The notes under the pieces were generated by a model. That model did no database searches. It was given only the letters and a program-made list of their open reading frames with translations, and was not told the DNA's origin. Shown here in pieces: positions 29,710 through 37,418 of a stretch of DNA of 64,000 bases. This DNA comes from Alphaproteobacteria bacterium (GTDB lineage: Bacteria; Pseudomonadota; Alphaproteobacteria; Rhizobiales; Rhizobiaceae): positions 36,048 to 100,047 of the forward strand of contig BOKV01000017.1 in the NCBI GenBank assembly GCA_016861165.1, read 5' to 3'. Each line of letters starts with the position of its first letter. Within the stretch, counting starts at the first letter, position 1. A program made the position numbers and the translations under genes.

Positions 29710-30744
29710 CTACCAGCGTTGGGAGTCCTGGATCATCCCCACATTCTCCTTGGTGGCGATGACGTATGGCATCAGCAGATGGGCCTGCTGGCCGAAGGCG
29801 CTGGCGGCGACGCCGCCCGTCGCCAGCACGGTCGCCGCTGCGGCGGCCAGACGGCCCTGCTGATAGACATCGGTATACTGGGTGCCGGTCAGTTCGCCCG
29901 CCTCGATCGATTCGAGCGCGGCGACCTCGCCGTCATTGCCGAAGATCACCATCTTGCCGATGAGGCCCTTCTCCTTGGCCACATCGACGGCGCCGAGCGC
30001 CATCGAGTCGTTGACGCCGTAGGCGCCGCCGAGGTCCGGATGCGCGGCAAGGATGGTCGCCAGCACGTCCTGCGCCTTCTTGCGGTCCCAGTCGGCGACC
30101 TGGTCGGCCACCACCTCGATGCCCGGATGGTGCTTCTTCAGCCCGTCGACGAAGCCGTTGGTGCGCTGGTCGCGGATGATGATGCCCGGAGGGGCGTTGA
30201 GGATCGCCACCTTGCCCTTGCCGCCCATGGCGTCGCCCATCGCCTTGGCGATGTCCATGGCACCATAATAGTGGTTCATCTCGACATGGGCCGCATGCGG
30301 CTCGGTGGCGTCGATGTTGAGCGTGATCACCGAGATGCCGGCGCGCTTGGCCTTGGCGATGGACGGCGCCAGCGCCACGGAATCGATCGGCTGCAGGAAG
30401 ATGACGGAGGCGCCCTGGTTGATCAGCGTGTCCATCAGGCTCGCCTGGACCTCGACCTTGTTCTGGCCGTCGAGCAGTTCGTAGTCGACGACCTGCTGCG
30501 GGCCGAGGACCTCCTCGATTCCCTTCGACCACGCCGCCGGCACGGTGTGCGGCTGCCACTGGATGAAGGCCATCCTGTAGCGCGTCGCCTGGGCGCGCGC
30601 CGCGGGCACGCCCAGCCCGGTGCCGGCCGTCTGCGCTCCGCTGAACAGGCCGCCCGCGGCTCCCGCCACGGCGGCGGCGCCGAGCACCGTCGTCTTCAGG
30701 AAATCACGCCGGCCGCCGGCCGTCTTGTCGTCATTCACGCCCAT
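29710..30744 (-). CDS. Sugar ABC transporter substrate-binding protein with Tat signal
   Basis: A 344-residue RbsB-type binding protein. The N-terminus carries a twin-arginine motif (RRDFLKTTVLGAAAVAGAAG) with cleavage expected after PAARAQA, so export through the Tat pathway is predicted rather than Sec. The mature part shows typical segments (IFLQPIDSVALAP, GSVTLNIDATEPHAA-like region, PPGIIIRDQR). The start at 30744 has GGGAGG ahead; an upstream open frame to 30957 lacks support. It heads the operon for the second CUT2 transporter. Confidence 0.87.
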   Translation of the reverse strand: MGVNDDKTAGGRRDFLKTTVLGAAAVAGAAGGLFSGAQTAGTGLGVPAARAQATRYRMAFIQWQPHTVPAAWSKGIEEVLGPQQVVDYELLDGQNKVEVQASLMDTLINQGASVIFLQPIDSVALAPSIAKAKRAGISVITLNIDATEPHAAHVEMNHYYGAMDIAKAMGDAMGGKGKVAILNAPPGIIIRDQRTNGFVDGLKKHHPGIEVVADQVADWDRKKAQDVLATILAAHPDLGGAYGVNDSMALGAVDVAKEKGLIGKMVIFGNDGEVAALESIEAGELTGTQYTDVYQQGRLAAAAATVLATGGVAASAFGQQAHLLMPYVIATKENVGMIQDSQRW

Positions 30745-30840
30745 GGTTTTCCTCCCTGATGAACCACCCTGAAATCGCCGGCCGCCACCCCGATGTCGTT
30801 GCCGCCGGCTTGCCCCTCCGTCGCCGCGTCTCCCGCGCCC

Positions 30841-30909
30841 AAATTGTTTCTTCTGTATAAAAGCCGGTTCATCGCCAGCGATCAAATTGTTTTTTATGGT
30901 GACAAACCA
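30841..30909. promoter_or_regulatory. AT-rich promoter/operator region of the second sugar ABC operon
   Basis: Within this 340-base gap (30745-31084) an AT-rich island holds AAATTGTTTCTTCTGTATAA at 30841 and CAAATTGTTTTTTAT at 30883, followed by TGGT-N5-ACCA (30897-30909). The same core, CAATTTGTTTTTTAT, occurs at 25147-25161 beside the perfect GntR operator candidate. The shared sequence suggests that one regulator, probably the GntR protein, acts on both sugar ABC operons. The remainder of the gap shows no gene. Confidence 0.45.
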
Positions 30910-31025
30910 AACCGACGGCAGCGGCCGCCGGGCGGATAGCGCGCCAGGCGTCGCCAATTCGATGGACGGGTGAGGAGAAAATGGGCGGCGCCGAAGGCCA
31001 CCGGCTGGCGGAGGTTCGGCAAGCC

Positions 31026-31060
31026 GGCGCCGCGACCAACGCTAGCGTTGTCGCGGCGCC
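31026..31060. terminator. Large GC-rich hairpin downstream of the serine hydrolase gene
   Basis: GGCGCCGCGA pairs with TCGCGGCGCC, and the interior AACGCTAGCGTT is itself a palindrome. Together they give a nearly perfect 35-base hairpin with one bulged base. It lies 24 bases after the stop of the hydrolase gene (minus strand). No T-run follows, so it may terminate weakly or protect the mRNA 3' end. Confidence 0.55.
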
Positions 31061-31084
31061 GTTGTAACACGCTGGCGTCGCGGC

Positions 31085-32320
31085 TCAGCCGCCTAGGCGT
31101 TCCGTGATCTGCGCGAAGAACTGGAGGTTCTCCTCGTCGCGGCCGACAGGCTCGGCCGTATGGCTCACCTTCACGATGACCATGTCGCTGGCCGGATCGA
31201 TATAGATGTACTGATGGTGCAGGCCGAGCGCGGCATAGGCGTCTGAATCCGTGAACGTCCACCACTGGTACTGGTAGCCGAACGGTTCGTCCGGAGCGAC
31301 AGGCTCGTAGCCGTCGTCCGGCACCGTCGCCTCGCGAACCCAGTCGGCCGGCACCACTTGCCTGCCATTCGCCATCCCGCCATTGAGGAACATCAGGCCG
31401 AAGCGGGCATGGTCGCGCGCCGTGGCCGCGAGACCGGCGCCGAAGAACTCGCGTCCAACCGAGTCGGGACCATCCATGATCCAGTAGGCGTCGCGCTCCA
31501 TGCCGGCCAGCTTCCACAGCTTCTGCGACATGTATTCGGCGCCGGTCATGCCGACCGCCTTCTCGAGGATGCAGCCCAGCACGCTCGTGTCGAGCGTCGC
31601 ATAGTTGAACACGGCGCCGGGCGCGTTCGGCCCCGGCTTCGATTCGTTCATGGCATAGTCGCACCAGCGGTACTGGTAGGCGACCAGCGAGTTGTCGTGG
31701 ACCTTCGTAAGCTGGGTGTCGCTGCCGAACTCGTAGACTTCCAGCCAGTCCACGCCCGAGCGCATGCGCAACAGGTCGCGGATGGTCGGCCCGTCATAGC
31801 CCGTGCCCTTCATTTCCGGCAGGTAGTCGGTGACCTTGTCGTCGAGGCTCTTGAGCGCCCCATCGCCAAGGGCTAGCCCGATCAGCGTCGAGACATAGGA
31901 TTTGGCGACCGAGAAGGTGAGGAAGCGCGTGCCTGCGTCGCTGCCGTTGCGGTAGGTCTCGTGGACGATCTTGCCTCCCTTGACGACCACGAGCGCATTC
32001 GTCGCCATGGCTTCGAGCGCCTCGGCAAGGCTCATCGTCCTGTCGCCGATCGTGTAGTCGCCCTCCAGGGAGACCGGCTCACTGGGCAGTTGCCAGACCT
32101 CGCCGCCAGCCGCCACGGAGCGGGTCGCGAACATCCGGTCCATGTGCTGGAACGTCAGGTAATTGAGGCTCGCCTCGAACATGTGGGCGCGCGCCGTGAT
32201 CATGGTCGGGGTGAGCCAGCGGGCATCTTCCTGAGCCAGTGCCGGCGAGAGCGGCACGCAAAGCGCCACGGCCACAGCCGCCACGCCTGCGCGCCAGGGC
32301 AGAACAAGCTTCATTGTCAT
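31085..32320 (-). CDS. Serine hydrolase of the class C beta-lactamase family, secreted
   Basis: A 411-residue protein. It has a signal peptide (MKLVLPWRAGVAAVAVALC, cleavage near PALAQ-E), the catalytic SxxK motif in FSVAKSYVS and a Tyr motif in FNYATLDTSVLG. Family members include esterases, D-amino-peptidases and 6-aminohexanoate-oligomer hydrolases as well as lactamases, so the substrate is open. The start at 32320 has GGGAGG; an earlier ATG at 32410 precedes that site and is rejected. It is monocistronic, with a hairpin behind it. Confidence 0.83.
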   Translation of the reverse strand: MTMKLVLPWRAGVAAVAVALCVPLSPALAQEDARWLTPTMITARAHMFEASLNYLTFQHMDRMFATRSVAAGGEVWQLPSEPVSLEGDYTIGDRTMSLAEALEAMATNALVVVKGGKIVHETYRNGSDAGTRFLTFSVAKSYVSTLIGLALGDGALKSLDDKVTDYLPEMKGTGYDGPTIRDLLRMRSGVDWLEVYEFGSDTQLTKVHDNSLVAYQYRWCDYAMNESKPGPNAPGAVFNYATLDTSVLGCILEKAVGMTGAEYMSQKLWKLAGMERDAYWIMDGPDSVGREFFGAGLAATARDHARFGLMFLNGGMANGRQVVPADWVREATVPDDGYEPVAPDEPFGYQYQWWTFTDSDAYAALGLHHQYIYIDPASDMVIVKVSHTAEPVGRDEENLQFFAQITERLGG

Positions 32321-32559
32321 GGTACCTCCCATCGTCGATGGGTCGCGCCCGGCCGCGGCGTTTGTCGTCGCCGTCGCCGCGTCGACCCGACTGGTTTGAT
32401 GCATTATCATTATGCAACATAACCAATGTGAGGATGACTCAATCCCGGCGCGTCGTCAATGGTGCAGCGGGAGCGGCCGAAACGACGCTTATTATCAAAT
32501 GGTTGGAGCTGCTATTTTGTGACCAGACCGCACCGCCGGCGATCGGACGCGACCGCCGC

Positions 32560-35500
32560 CTAGTCAGCCAATACACGCTGCGTCGGGAAGTGGACGTGGG
32601 CGATGGTGCCCTCGCCGGGTTGGCTTTCGAGGTCGAAATAGGCGCGGTTGGCCTCGACCAGCGCCTTGGTCAGCGGCAGGCCGAGCCCGGTGCCGCGCCC
32701 GCGCCTGTCGTCGGCGCCACGCAGCTGGTGGAACGGCTTCATCGCCGTCTCGATCTCGGCCTCGCTCATGCCGCGGCCGGTATCGCGTACCCTGAGCGCC
32801 ACCTCGCCGCTGCCCTCATAGACGGTCGAGACGATCACCTGGCCGTTCTCGGGGGTGAACTTGATGGCGTTGGAGACCAGGTTCAGGATGATCTGGCGGA
32901 TCGAGCGGGCGTCGGCCACGACGCGCGGCACGGCGCGCGACAGCGAGGTGCGGATGATGATGCGCTCGCGGTTGGCCTGCGGCTGCATCAGCGCCACCGT
33001 CTCGGCGACGATCTGGTTGAGATCGACCGCCTCGTAGGTCAGTTCCATCTTGCCCGCCTCGATCTTCGAGATGTCGAGGAGGTCGTTGACGAGATCGAGC
33101 ACGTGGTTGCCCGAGCGGTTGATGTCGCGCAGGTAGTCGCGGTAGCGCTCGTTGCCGATCGGGCCGAAGCGCTCCTCCATCATCACCTCGGAGAAGCCGA
33201 TGATGGCGTTGAGCGGCGTGCGGATCTCGTGGCTGACGCGGGCGAGGAACTCGCTTTTCTGCTCGCTCGCCGTTTCGGCGGCGCGCCGGGCGTTGACCAG
33301 TTCCTCCTCGGCCTTCTTCCACTGCGTGAGGTCGCGCAGCACCAGGCACACCTTCTCGGCGGCGCCGACGCGGCCGATGGTGACGAACAGCGGGATCAGC
33401 CCGCCCTTGGCCTCCTTGCCGATCACCTCGCGCCCGTCATTGAGGATCGAGGCCACCCCCGGCTCGGCCAGTTCGGCCATGTAGTCGGTGAGCGTCTTGT
33501 GGCTTTCCTGGGCGAACAGCTCGGCGAGCGGGCGGGCGGCGGCGCTGACGCTGTCGACACCGAACAGCGCCTCGGCCGAGGCGTTGAGCGATTCGACCAT
33601 GCCGTCGCGGGTGGCGATGACGATGCCGTCGGTGGCGGTGTCGAGGATGTTCTGCAGCTCGGCGACGCGCGCCATGTCGAGCGCCACCTTCTCATCGGTC
33701 GGCAGGTCGCCGGCCGCCGGCGGCCGGAACGACAGCAGCAGCGCCTTGCCGCCATCCCACGGCACCGTCTGCAGATGCGGGTCGATGGCGAGGCGGCGCC
33801 CTTCGCGGGTCGCCAGCACGGCGCGCCCGTCGTCGCCGCCGACCAGCAGCGCATCGATCCCGCCGGCCGCGGCGATGTCGCCGGTCGAACCGTAGCCGGT
33901 CAGTTCGAGCAGTTCGGCATTGGCAAACAGCGTCTCGCCATTGCGGTAGACGAGCACCGGCAGCGGCAGCTGCGCCAGGATCGAGGCGGCCGCCTGCGGC
34001 GGCTCCGGCGTGCCTGCGGCGGAGAGCGCCGGCGGCGCTCCGTCGGGCGCTTCCTCGGGCGGTTCGCGGTTCGCCGCCTCGCCGGCTTCGGCCGGGCCGG
34101 CCAGGCCGGCCTCGCCGGCCAGCAGCGCGCGGCCGATCTCGGAGAAGGCCTGGCTTTCGCGCCGGCTCAGTTCCTCGCGCGCCTCGGCCCGCTTGCGGCT
34201 CGCCAGTTCGACGACGTTGGCGCCGGGCCCGTTGCCGGTTTCGCCGCCATCATCGGCGCCGCGGTGGCGTCCGCCGAGCCGGCGTGCTTCGACCTCCTCG
34301 CCAGTGCCGGTTTCGGACGGCACCATTCCCGCCAGCGCCAGCCCGGTCTCGTCGGGGTCGACCACGGCGTCGGCGCAGCGGATGATGCCGAAGCCGCGGA
34401 AGCCGTCGAAGGTGCGCCCGGCGCGGAACGAGGGCAGCGCCGCCAGATCGACCGGCACCGCCAGGTCGGTACCCTCGACCGGCCACAGCACCGTCTTGCC
34501 CGACCAGGTGTCGCGCTTCTCGAGCAGCCGGGCGATCTCGCCGGCGCGGTCGAAGCCGAACACGGCGGCGACCTCGCGCCATTTGCGCCCGACGATGTCG
34601 GCGGCGTTGGGCCCGACGGTGCGGGCGAGTTCCGGCGAGACCGAGCGGATCATCTGCTCGGCGTCGATCAGCCAGGCAAAGCGCACCGGCTCGGCACCGC
34701 CGGAAAAGACGAAGGGCGCGGACGGGCGGGCCTCACCGGCGGCGGCAGGCCGCGCCGGTTCGCCTGACGGTTCGCCCGCGGCCAGCGGCGCGGCCGGTTC
34801 CGGCGTCTTCTCCGGCCCGGCTGGCGCGGCCTCTGGCTGCGCCATCTCGGCCCCTGCCGGCCGTGGCCGCTTCGGCGCCAGCGGCGCGCCCGGTTCGAGG
34901 AGGCCGCCATACCAGCGCTCGATGGCGCCCGTGCCGCGGTCGGCGGCAGCCGGCGGCGCCGGTGCCGGCATCCGCGGCGCGACGGCGGCAGGTCCGGCCG
35001 CCGGCGGCGGCTCGGGCGCGGCCGGCACTGCCTCGGCCACCTGTCCCGCCCCGGCCGGCCGGGTATCGGCGGCATCGGCCGGTTCGGCTTCCCTGTCTGC
35101 GGCCGCGGCCGGTTCGGCTTCGCTGGCGGTGGCCGGCGCGAGGCCGACGAGGAGGTGGCGGCCGGGGTGTTCGCTCAAGCGGGCGATGCCGAGGCCGTGG
35201 CGCCTGCCGTCGGCGCCGGCGATCACGCGTTTCGCCAGGTGGTCGGCGTCGGCGGCGGTCTCGGCGAGCGCGGCGGCGATGTCCTCGGGCGACAGCTCGA
35301 TGTCGGCGAAGCCGGGGCTCGCGGCCAGCGCCAGGCCGTAATCGTCGACGATCGCGGCGGCCGGCGTGAAGCCGGAGAGCGCTTCGACGGCGGCGGCGGC
35401 CAGTTCATGTTCGCGGCCCGGCGCCGCGCCGCGTTCGTCCATGGCGGCCAGCAGCACCGCGGCCTCGCCGCCGGGCAGCGCCAGGCAGGAAAGCTCGCAC

Positions 35501-35799
35501 AGGATGAGCTCGCTGCGCGCCCCGCGCGCCAGGCGGAAGCCGCGCACGATCGGCTCGTCTGGCTCGATCTGGCGAATTGCGGCGGCGAGTTGGCGCACGA
35601 AGGGCTGCTGCGGGCTGAGCGGACTGCCGACCAGCTCGGCGATGCCGGCGCCGCCGAACAGGCGCGCCCCGCGCGGGTTGGCCCACAGCACGCGGCCGAG
35701 ATCGGCCGCAAACAGCACCGTCGCCTCGCTGGCGAGCAACCGGCGCCGGAGGGCGGGCAGCACGGTGAGATCAACAAAGGAGTAGTGCGTCGCGGCCAT
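32560..35799 (-). CDS. pdhS: PdhS/PleC-type PAS sensor histidine kinase
   Basis: About 1079 residues. The N-terminal third is followed by a long Ala/Pro-rich low-complexity linker (about 280-380). Three PAS-like segments follow, the last at TDGIVIATRDGMVESLNAS, then a short coiled coil and the kinase core with SHEIRTPLNAIIGFSEVM (His about 857). The HisKA continuation ERFGPIGNERYRDYLRDI and the ATPase motifs (NAIKFT, DTGRGM, GTGLGLPL) are characteristic of the DivJ/PleC/PdhS family, which controls DivK phosphorylation and the CtrA cell cycle. No transmembrane segment is seen, as in cytoplasmic PdhS. An alternative ATG at 35874 sits directly against a CtrA box, so 35799 is preferred. A longer frame to 36642 is spurious because it crosses the phasin gene. 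Confidence 0.8.
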   Translation of the reverse strand: MAATHYSFVDLTVLPALRRRLLASEATVLFAADLGRVLWANPRGARLFGGAGIAELVGSPLSPQQPFVRQLAAAIRQIEPDEPIVRGFRLARGARSELILCELSCLALPGGEAAVLLAAMDERGAAPGREHELAAAAVEALSGFTPAAAIVDDYGLALAASPGFADIELSPEDIAAALAETAADADHLAKRVIAGADGRRHGLGIARLSEHPGRHLLVGLAPATASEAEPAAAADREAEPADAADTRPAGAGQVAEAVPAAPEPPPAAGPAAVAPRMPAPAPPAAADRGTGAIERWYGGLLEPGAPLAPKRPRPAGAEMAQPEAAPAGPEKTPEPAAPLAAGEPSGEPARPAAAGEARPSAPFVFSGGAEPVRFAWLIDAEQMIRSVSPELARTVGPNAADIVGRKWREVAAVFGFDRAGEIARLLEKRDTWSGKTVLWPVEGTDLAVPVDLAALPSFRAGRTFDGFRGFGIIRCADAVVDPDETGLALAGMVPSETGTGEEVEARRLGGRHRGADDGGETGNGPGANVVELASRKRAEAREELSRRESQAFSEIGRALLAGEAGLAGPAEAGEAANREPPEEAPDGAPPALSAAGTPEPPQAAASILAQLPLPVLVYRNGETLFANAELLELTGYGSTGDIAAAGGIDALLVGGDDGRAVLATREGRRLAIDPHLQTVPWDGGKALLLSFRPPAAGDLPTDEKVALDMARVAELQNILDTATDGIVIATRDGMVESLNASAEALFGVDSVSAAARPLAELFAQESHKTLTDYMAELAEPGVASILNDGREVIGKEAKGGLIPLFVTIGRVGAAEKVCLVLRDLTQWKKAEEELVNARRAAETASEQKSEFLARVSHEIRTPLNAIIGFSEVMMEERFGPIGNERYRDYLRDINRSGNHVLDLVNDLLDISKIEAGKMELTYEAVDLNQIVAETVALMQPQANRERIIIRTSLSRAVPRVVADARSIRQIILNLVSNAIKFTPENGQVIVSTVYEGSGEVALRVRDTGRGMSEAEIETAMKPFHQLRGADDRRGRGTGLGLPLTKALVEANRAYFDLESQPGEGTIAHVHFPTQRVLAD

Positions 35800-35876
35800 A
35801 TGCGCCAAACCCTCGCGCCAACCCGCCGGCAGGCCGCCTCGCTCCGCCCTGCCGCCGTTCCTCGCGGGCGCCATCG

Positions 35877-35891
35877 TTAACGAAGCCTTAA
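35877..35891 (-). promoter_or_regulatory. Perfect CtrA binding site upstream of the PdhS-like kinase
   Basis: Read on the minus strand the sequence is TTAAGGCTTCGTTAAC, an exact TTAA-N7-TTAAC match to the CtrA consensus. It lies 78-92 bases upstream of the preferred kinase start. CtrA control of a kinase from the DivK/CtrA pathway would form a feedback loop. This is known in principle for the family but inferred here. Confidence 0.65.
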
Positions 35892-36016
35892 TAGCCCGGC
35901 CGCCGGCGACGGTCCAGATTTTAGCGCCGCGGCCGCCGCCGCATCTGCGGGCAGGGTTAATGTTCACAGCCCGGCAAGGCGGCCGCTCCCCCGCGAGCGC
36001 ATGGCAGCCTTGCCGA

Positions 36017-36049
36017 TTGTGCAACGCAAAATAATGTTGCACTGCACAA
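36017..36049. promoter_or_regulatory. Inverted-repeat operator in the phasin promoter (PhaR-like)
   Basis: TTGTGCA-N2-GCAA, seven bases, then TTGC-N2-TGCACAA forms a 33-bp imperfect palindrome rich in TGC/GCA. PhaR repressors of polyhydroxybutyrate granule genes bind TGC-rich repeats in phasin promoters, so PhaR is the likely ligand. The right half overlaps the -35 box, which fits repression. Confidence 0.55.
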
Positions 36050-36065
36050 AATGAATTGCTATATG
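36037..36065 (+). promoter_or_regulatory. Sigma70-type promoter of the phasin gene
   Basis: TTGCAC, a 17-base spacer and TATATG form a good -35/-10 pair about 75 bases upstream of the phasin start. The surrounding segment is clearly more AT-rich than the neighbouring coding DNA. Confidence 0.5.
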
Positions 36066-36141
36066 GAGAGCAACGCCAGGGAGCCGCATCGAACGGCCCG
36101 GCGTCGCCCCCGCATCCGACCCGCAACCGATGGAGCCGATC

Positions 36142-36585
36142 ATGACCAAGAAGCCCGCCAACGACCTCTTTCCCTTCGCCCAGTTCGACTTTTCCAAGCT
36201 GAACGAGTCCTATCGCGAGTTCGCCGAGAAGGCGCTGGCGCAGAGCACCGAGGCCTATGACAAGTACAAGGCCGTTGCCGAGGAGGCTACCGCCAACGCC
36301 CAGAAGTCGTTCGACGCGCTGCGCGAGGGCGTCGCCACGCTGTCGGCCAAGGCGATCGAGAACACCCGCGCCAACACCGAGGCCGGCGTCGCCTTCGTTG
36401 AGAAGCTCGCCGCCGCCAAGAGCCTCGCCGAAGTGCTCGAGCTGCAGGGCGAATTCTTCCGTTCGGCCTTCGACACGCTGGCCAGCCAGGCCAAGGAGAC
36501 GCAGGAACTGGCCGTGAAGATCGGCGAGAAGACCGCAGCTCCGGCCAAGCAGGCCGTCGAGAAGGTTGCCAAGGCGGCCGCCTGA
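36142..36585 (+). CDS. phaP: Phasin family protein
   Basis: A 147-residue, Ala/Lys/Glu-rich, almost fully helical protein without membrane segments. Its sequence (FPFAQFDFSKLNESYREFAE near the N-terminus; LQGEFFRSAFDTLASQAKE in the second half; Lys/Ala/Pro-rich tail) fits the phasin family, which coats polyhydroxyalkanoate granules. The start at 36142 has GGAG at 6-base spacing; an in-frame ATG 12 bases earlier is less suited. It has its own promoter and operator upstream and an intrinsic terminator downstream, so it is monocistronic. The symbol is by family; several phasin paralogues are usual. Confidence 0.85.
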   Translation: MTKKPANDLFPFAQFDFSKLNESYREFAEKALAQSTEAYDKYKAVAEEATANAQKSFDALREGVATLSAKAIENTRANTEAGVAFVEKLAAAKSLAEVLELQGEFFRSAFDTLASQAKETQELAVKIGEKTAAPAKQAVEKVAKAAA

Positions 36586-36630
36586 CACCACAGCGAAGCG
36601 GGCGGGGTGGCCCGTCCGACCGGATACCGG

Positions 36631-36666
36631 GAAGGGCCGCAAGCCGCTTGCGGCCCTTCGCTTTTT
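36631..36666 (+). terminator. Intrinsic terminator of the phasin gene
   Basis: GAAGGGCCGCAAG and CTTGCGGCCCTTC form a perfect 13-bp stem with a 3-base loop, followed by GCTTTTTC. It lies 46 bases after the phasin stop and is a textbook rho-independent terminator. Confidence 0.92.
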
Positions 36667-36797
36667 CGCGGGCCCCTGCTCCCATTCCGTCCCGTCGCGG
36701 CCGGCGGCTGGCCGGTGGCGCCGGCGTGCCGCAGGCGTGCCGGGCGCGCACTTGCAAATTCCGCCCTGCCGCCGTATGTCACGGTCGCGGCACCGAT

Positions 36798-36874
36798 GCG
36801 GTTGTAGCTCAGTTGGTTAGAGCGTTGGATTGTGGCTCCAGAGGTCGGTGGTTCGAATCCACCCAACCGTACCA
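36798..36874 (+). tRNA. tRNA-His (anticodon GTG), CCA encoded
   Basis: The 7-bp acceptor stem GCGGTTG pairs with CAACCGT (first pair G:U). The D-arm is AGCTCAGTTGGTTAGAGC. The anticodon stem TTGGA/TCCAG holds the loop TTGTGGC, giving anticodon GTG. The T-arm is GGTGGTTCGAATCCACC. The discriminator is A73, followed by an encoded CCA. Most bacterial tRNA-His genes have an extra G-1 paired with C73. The G1:U72 plus A73 form without G-1 is the variant described for Alphaproteobacteria. The 3' end forms the left border of the accessory island. Confidence 0.97.
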
Positions 36875-36878
36875 CCCA
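36868..36878 (+). repeat. Putative attachment-site repeat, left copy
   Basis: CGTACCACCCA spans the last two acceptor-stem bases of tRNA-His, the discriminator, CCA and four following bases. It is repeated exactly at 61804-61814. Confidence 0.55.
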
Positions 36879-36883
36879 GTCAG

Positions 36884-36925
36884 TGTCCGACCCGGAGACA
36901 CAGGTAACAGTTTGTACCTAAGACA
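36884..36925. repeat. Terminal region of the IS481 remnant
   Basis: The stretch TGTCCGACCCGGAGACACAG followed by GTAACAGTTTGTACCTAAGA lies directly outside the transposase 3' end. It resembles terminal sequences of rhizobial IS481-type elements as I remember them. The opposite end of the element is not found, so the insertion is incomplete. The exact tip is uncertain. Confidence 0.4.
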
Positions 36926-37330
36926 TGGGTGACAACCTCGTGCCGAACGGGTTGTCGATGGTTTGCTAGGTCCTCTGCTCCAGGTCGATATAACCCAGAT
37001 CATAGTGCATGAAGCTCATGAGCCAAATGCCGTCGTCGACCTCCTTGATTCCGAGTCTCTGACCGGCGAGTACGGTCGAGACGTTGATTTTGTTTCGCAT
37101 CATGCAGATGCGGCCGCAGGCGGTGACGAGGATGTCCTTGTCGTCGAAACGGATAGGTCAAGCTCCGGCAGGCCCTCATAGGCTCGTGAGGGAAGAGGCA
37201 TGGAGCTCGGCCGGCGTTTTTGTGGCGAGCGCCTCGTGCGGGCGTTCCTCGTTGTACTGGCTGACGAATCTGTCGAAGCAGCCCTGCTGCTGGAGGGTGC
37301 TAGCCCCTGCGGCCGATATGAGGACGCAAG
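36918..37330 (-). pseudogene. IS481-family transposase remnant (C-terminal part, frameshifted)
   Basis: On the minus strand, segments of the C-terminal catalytic region of an IS481-type DDE transposase can be read in different frames. These are LQQQGCFDRFVSQYNEERPH continuing EALATKTPAEL (to a stop at 37176-37178), then YEGLPEL, then DDKDILVTACGRICM and GIKEVDDGIWLMSFMHYDLG ending IDLEQRT. At least two frameshifts and an in-frame TAG at 36966-36968 break the gene. After that stop the frame continues QTIDNPFGTRLSPMS to the natural stop at 36918. The N-terminal half is absent. Other open frames in 36876-37418 are products of this decay. Confidence 0.8.
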
Positions 37331-37418
37331 GCAGTCGCCCAAGCGCGCAACGCGAGACATCGCGCCGTTCGCCGGTCGTCTTATCCCGCGGAAGATAGGA
37401 AAAACCGAATTGCCTGCA

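Noticed and set aside
32239..34767. An 842-codon open frame on the plus strand
   Set aside because: It is the antisense shadow of the PdhS-like kinase, with no ribosome site and no recognisable domain.
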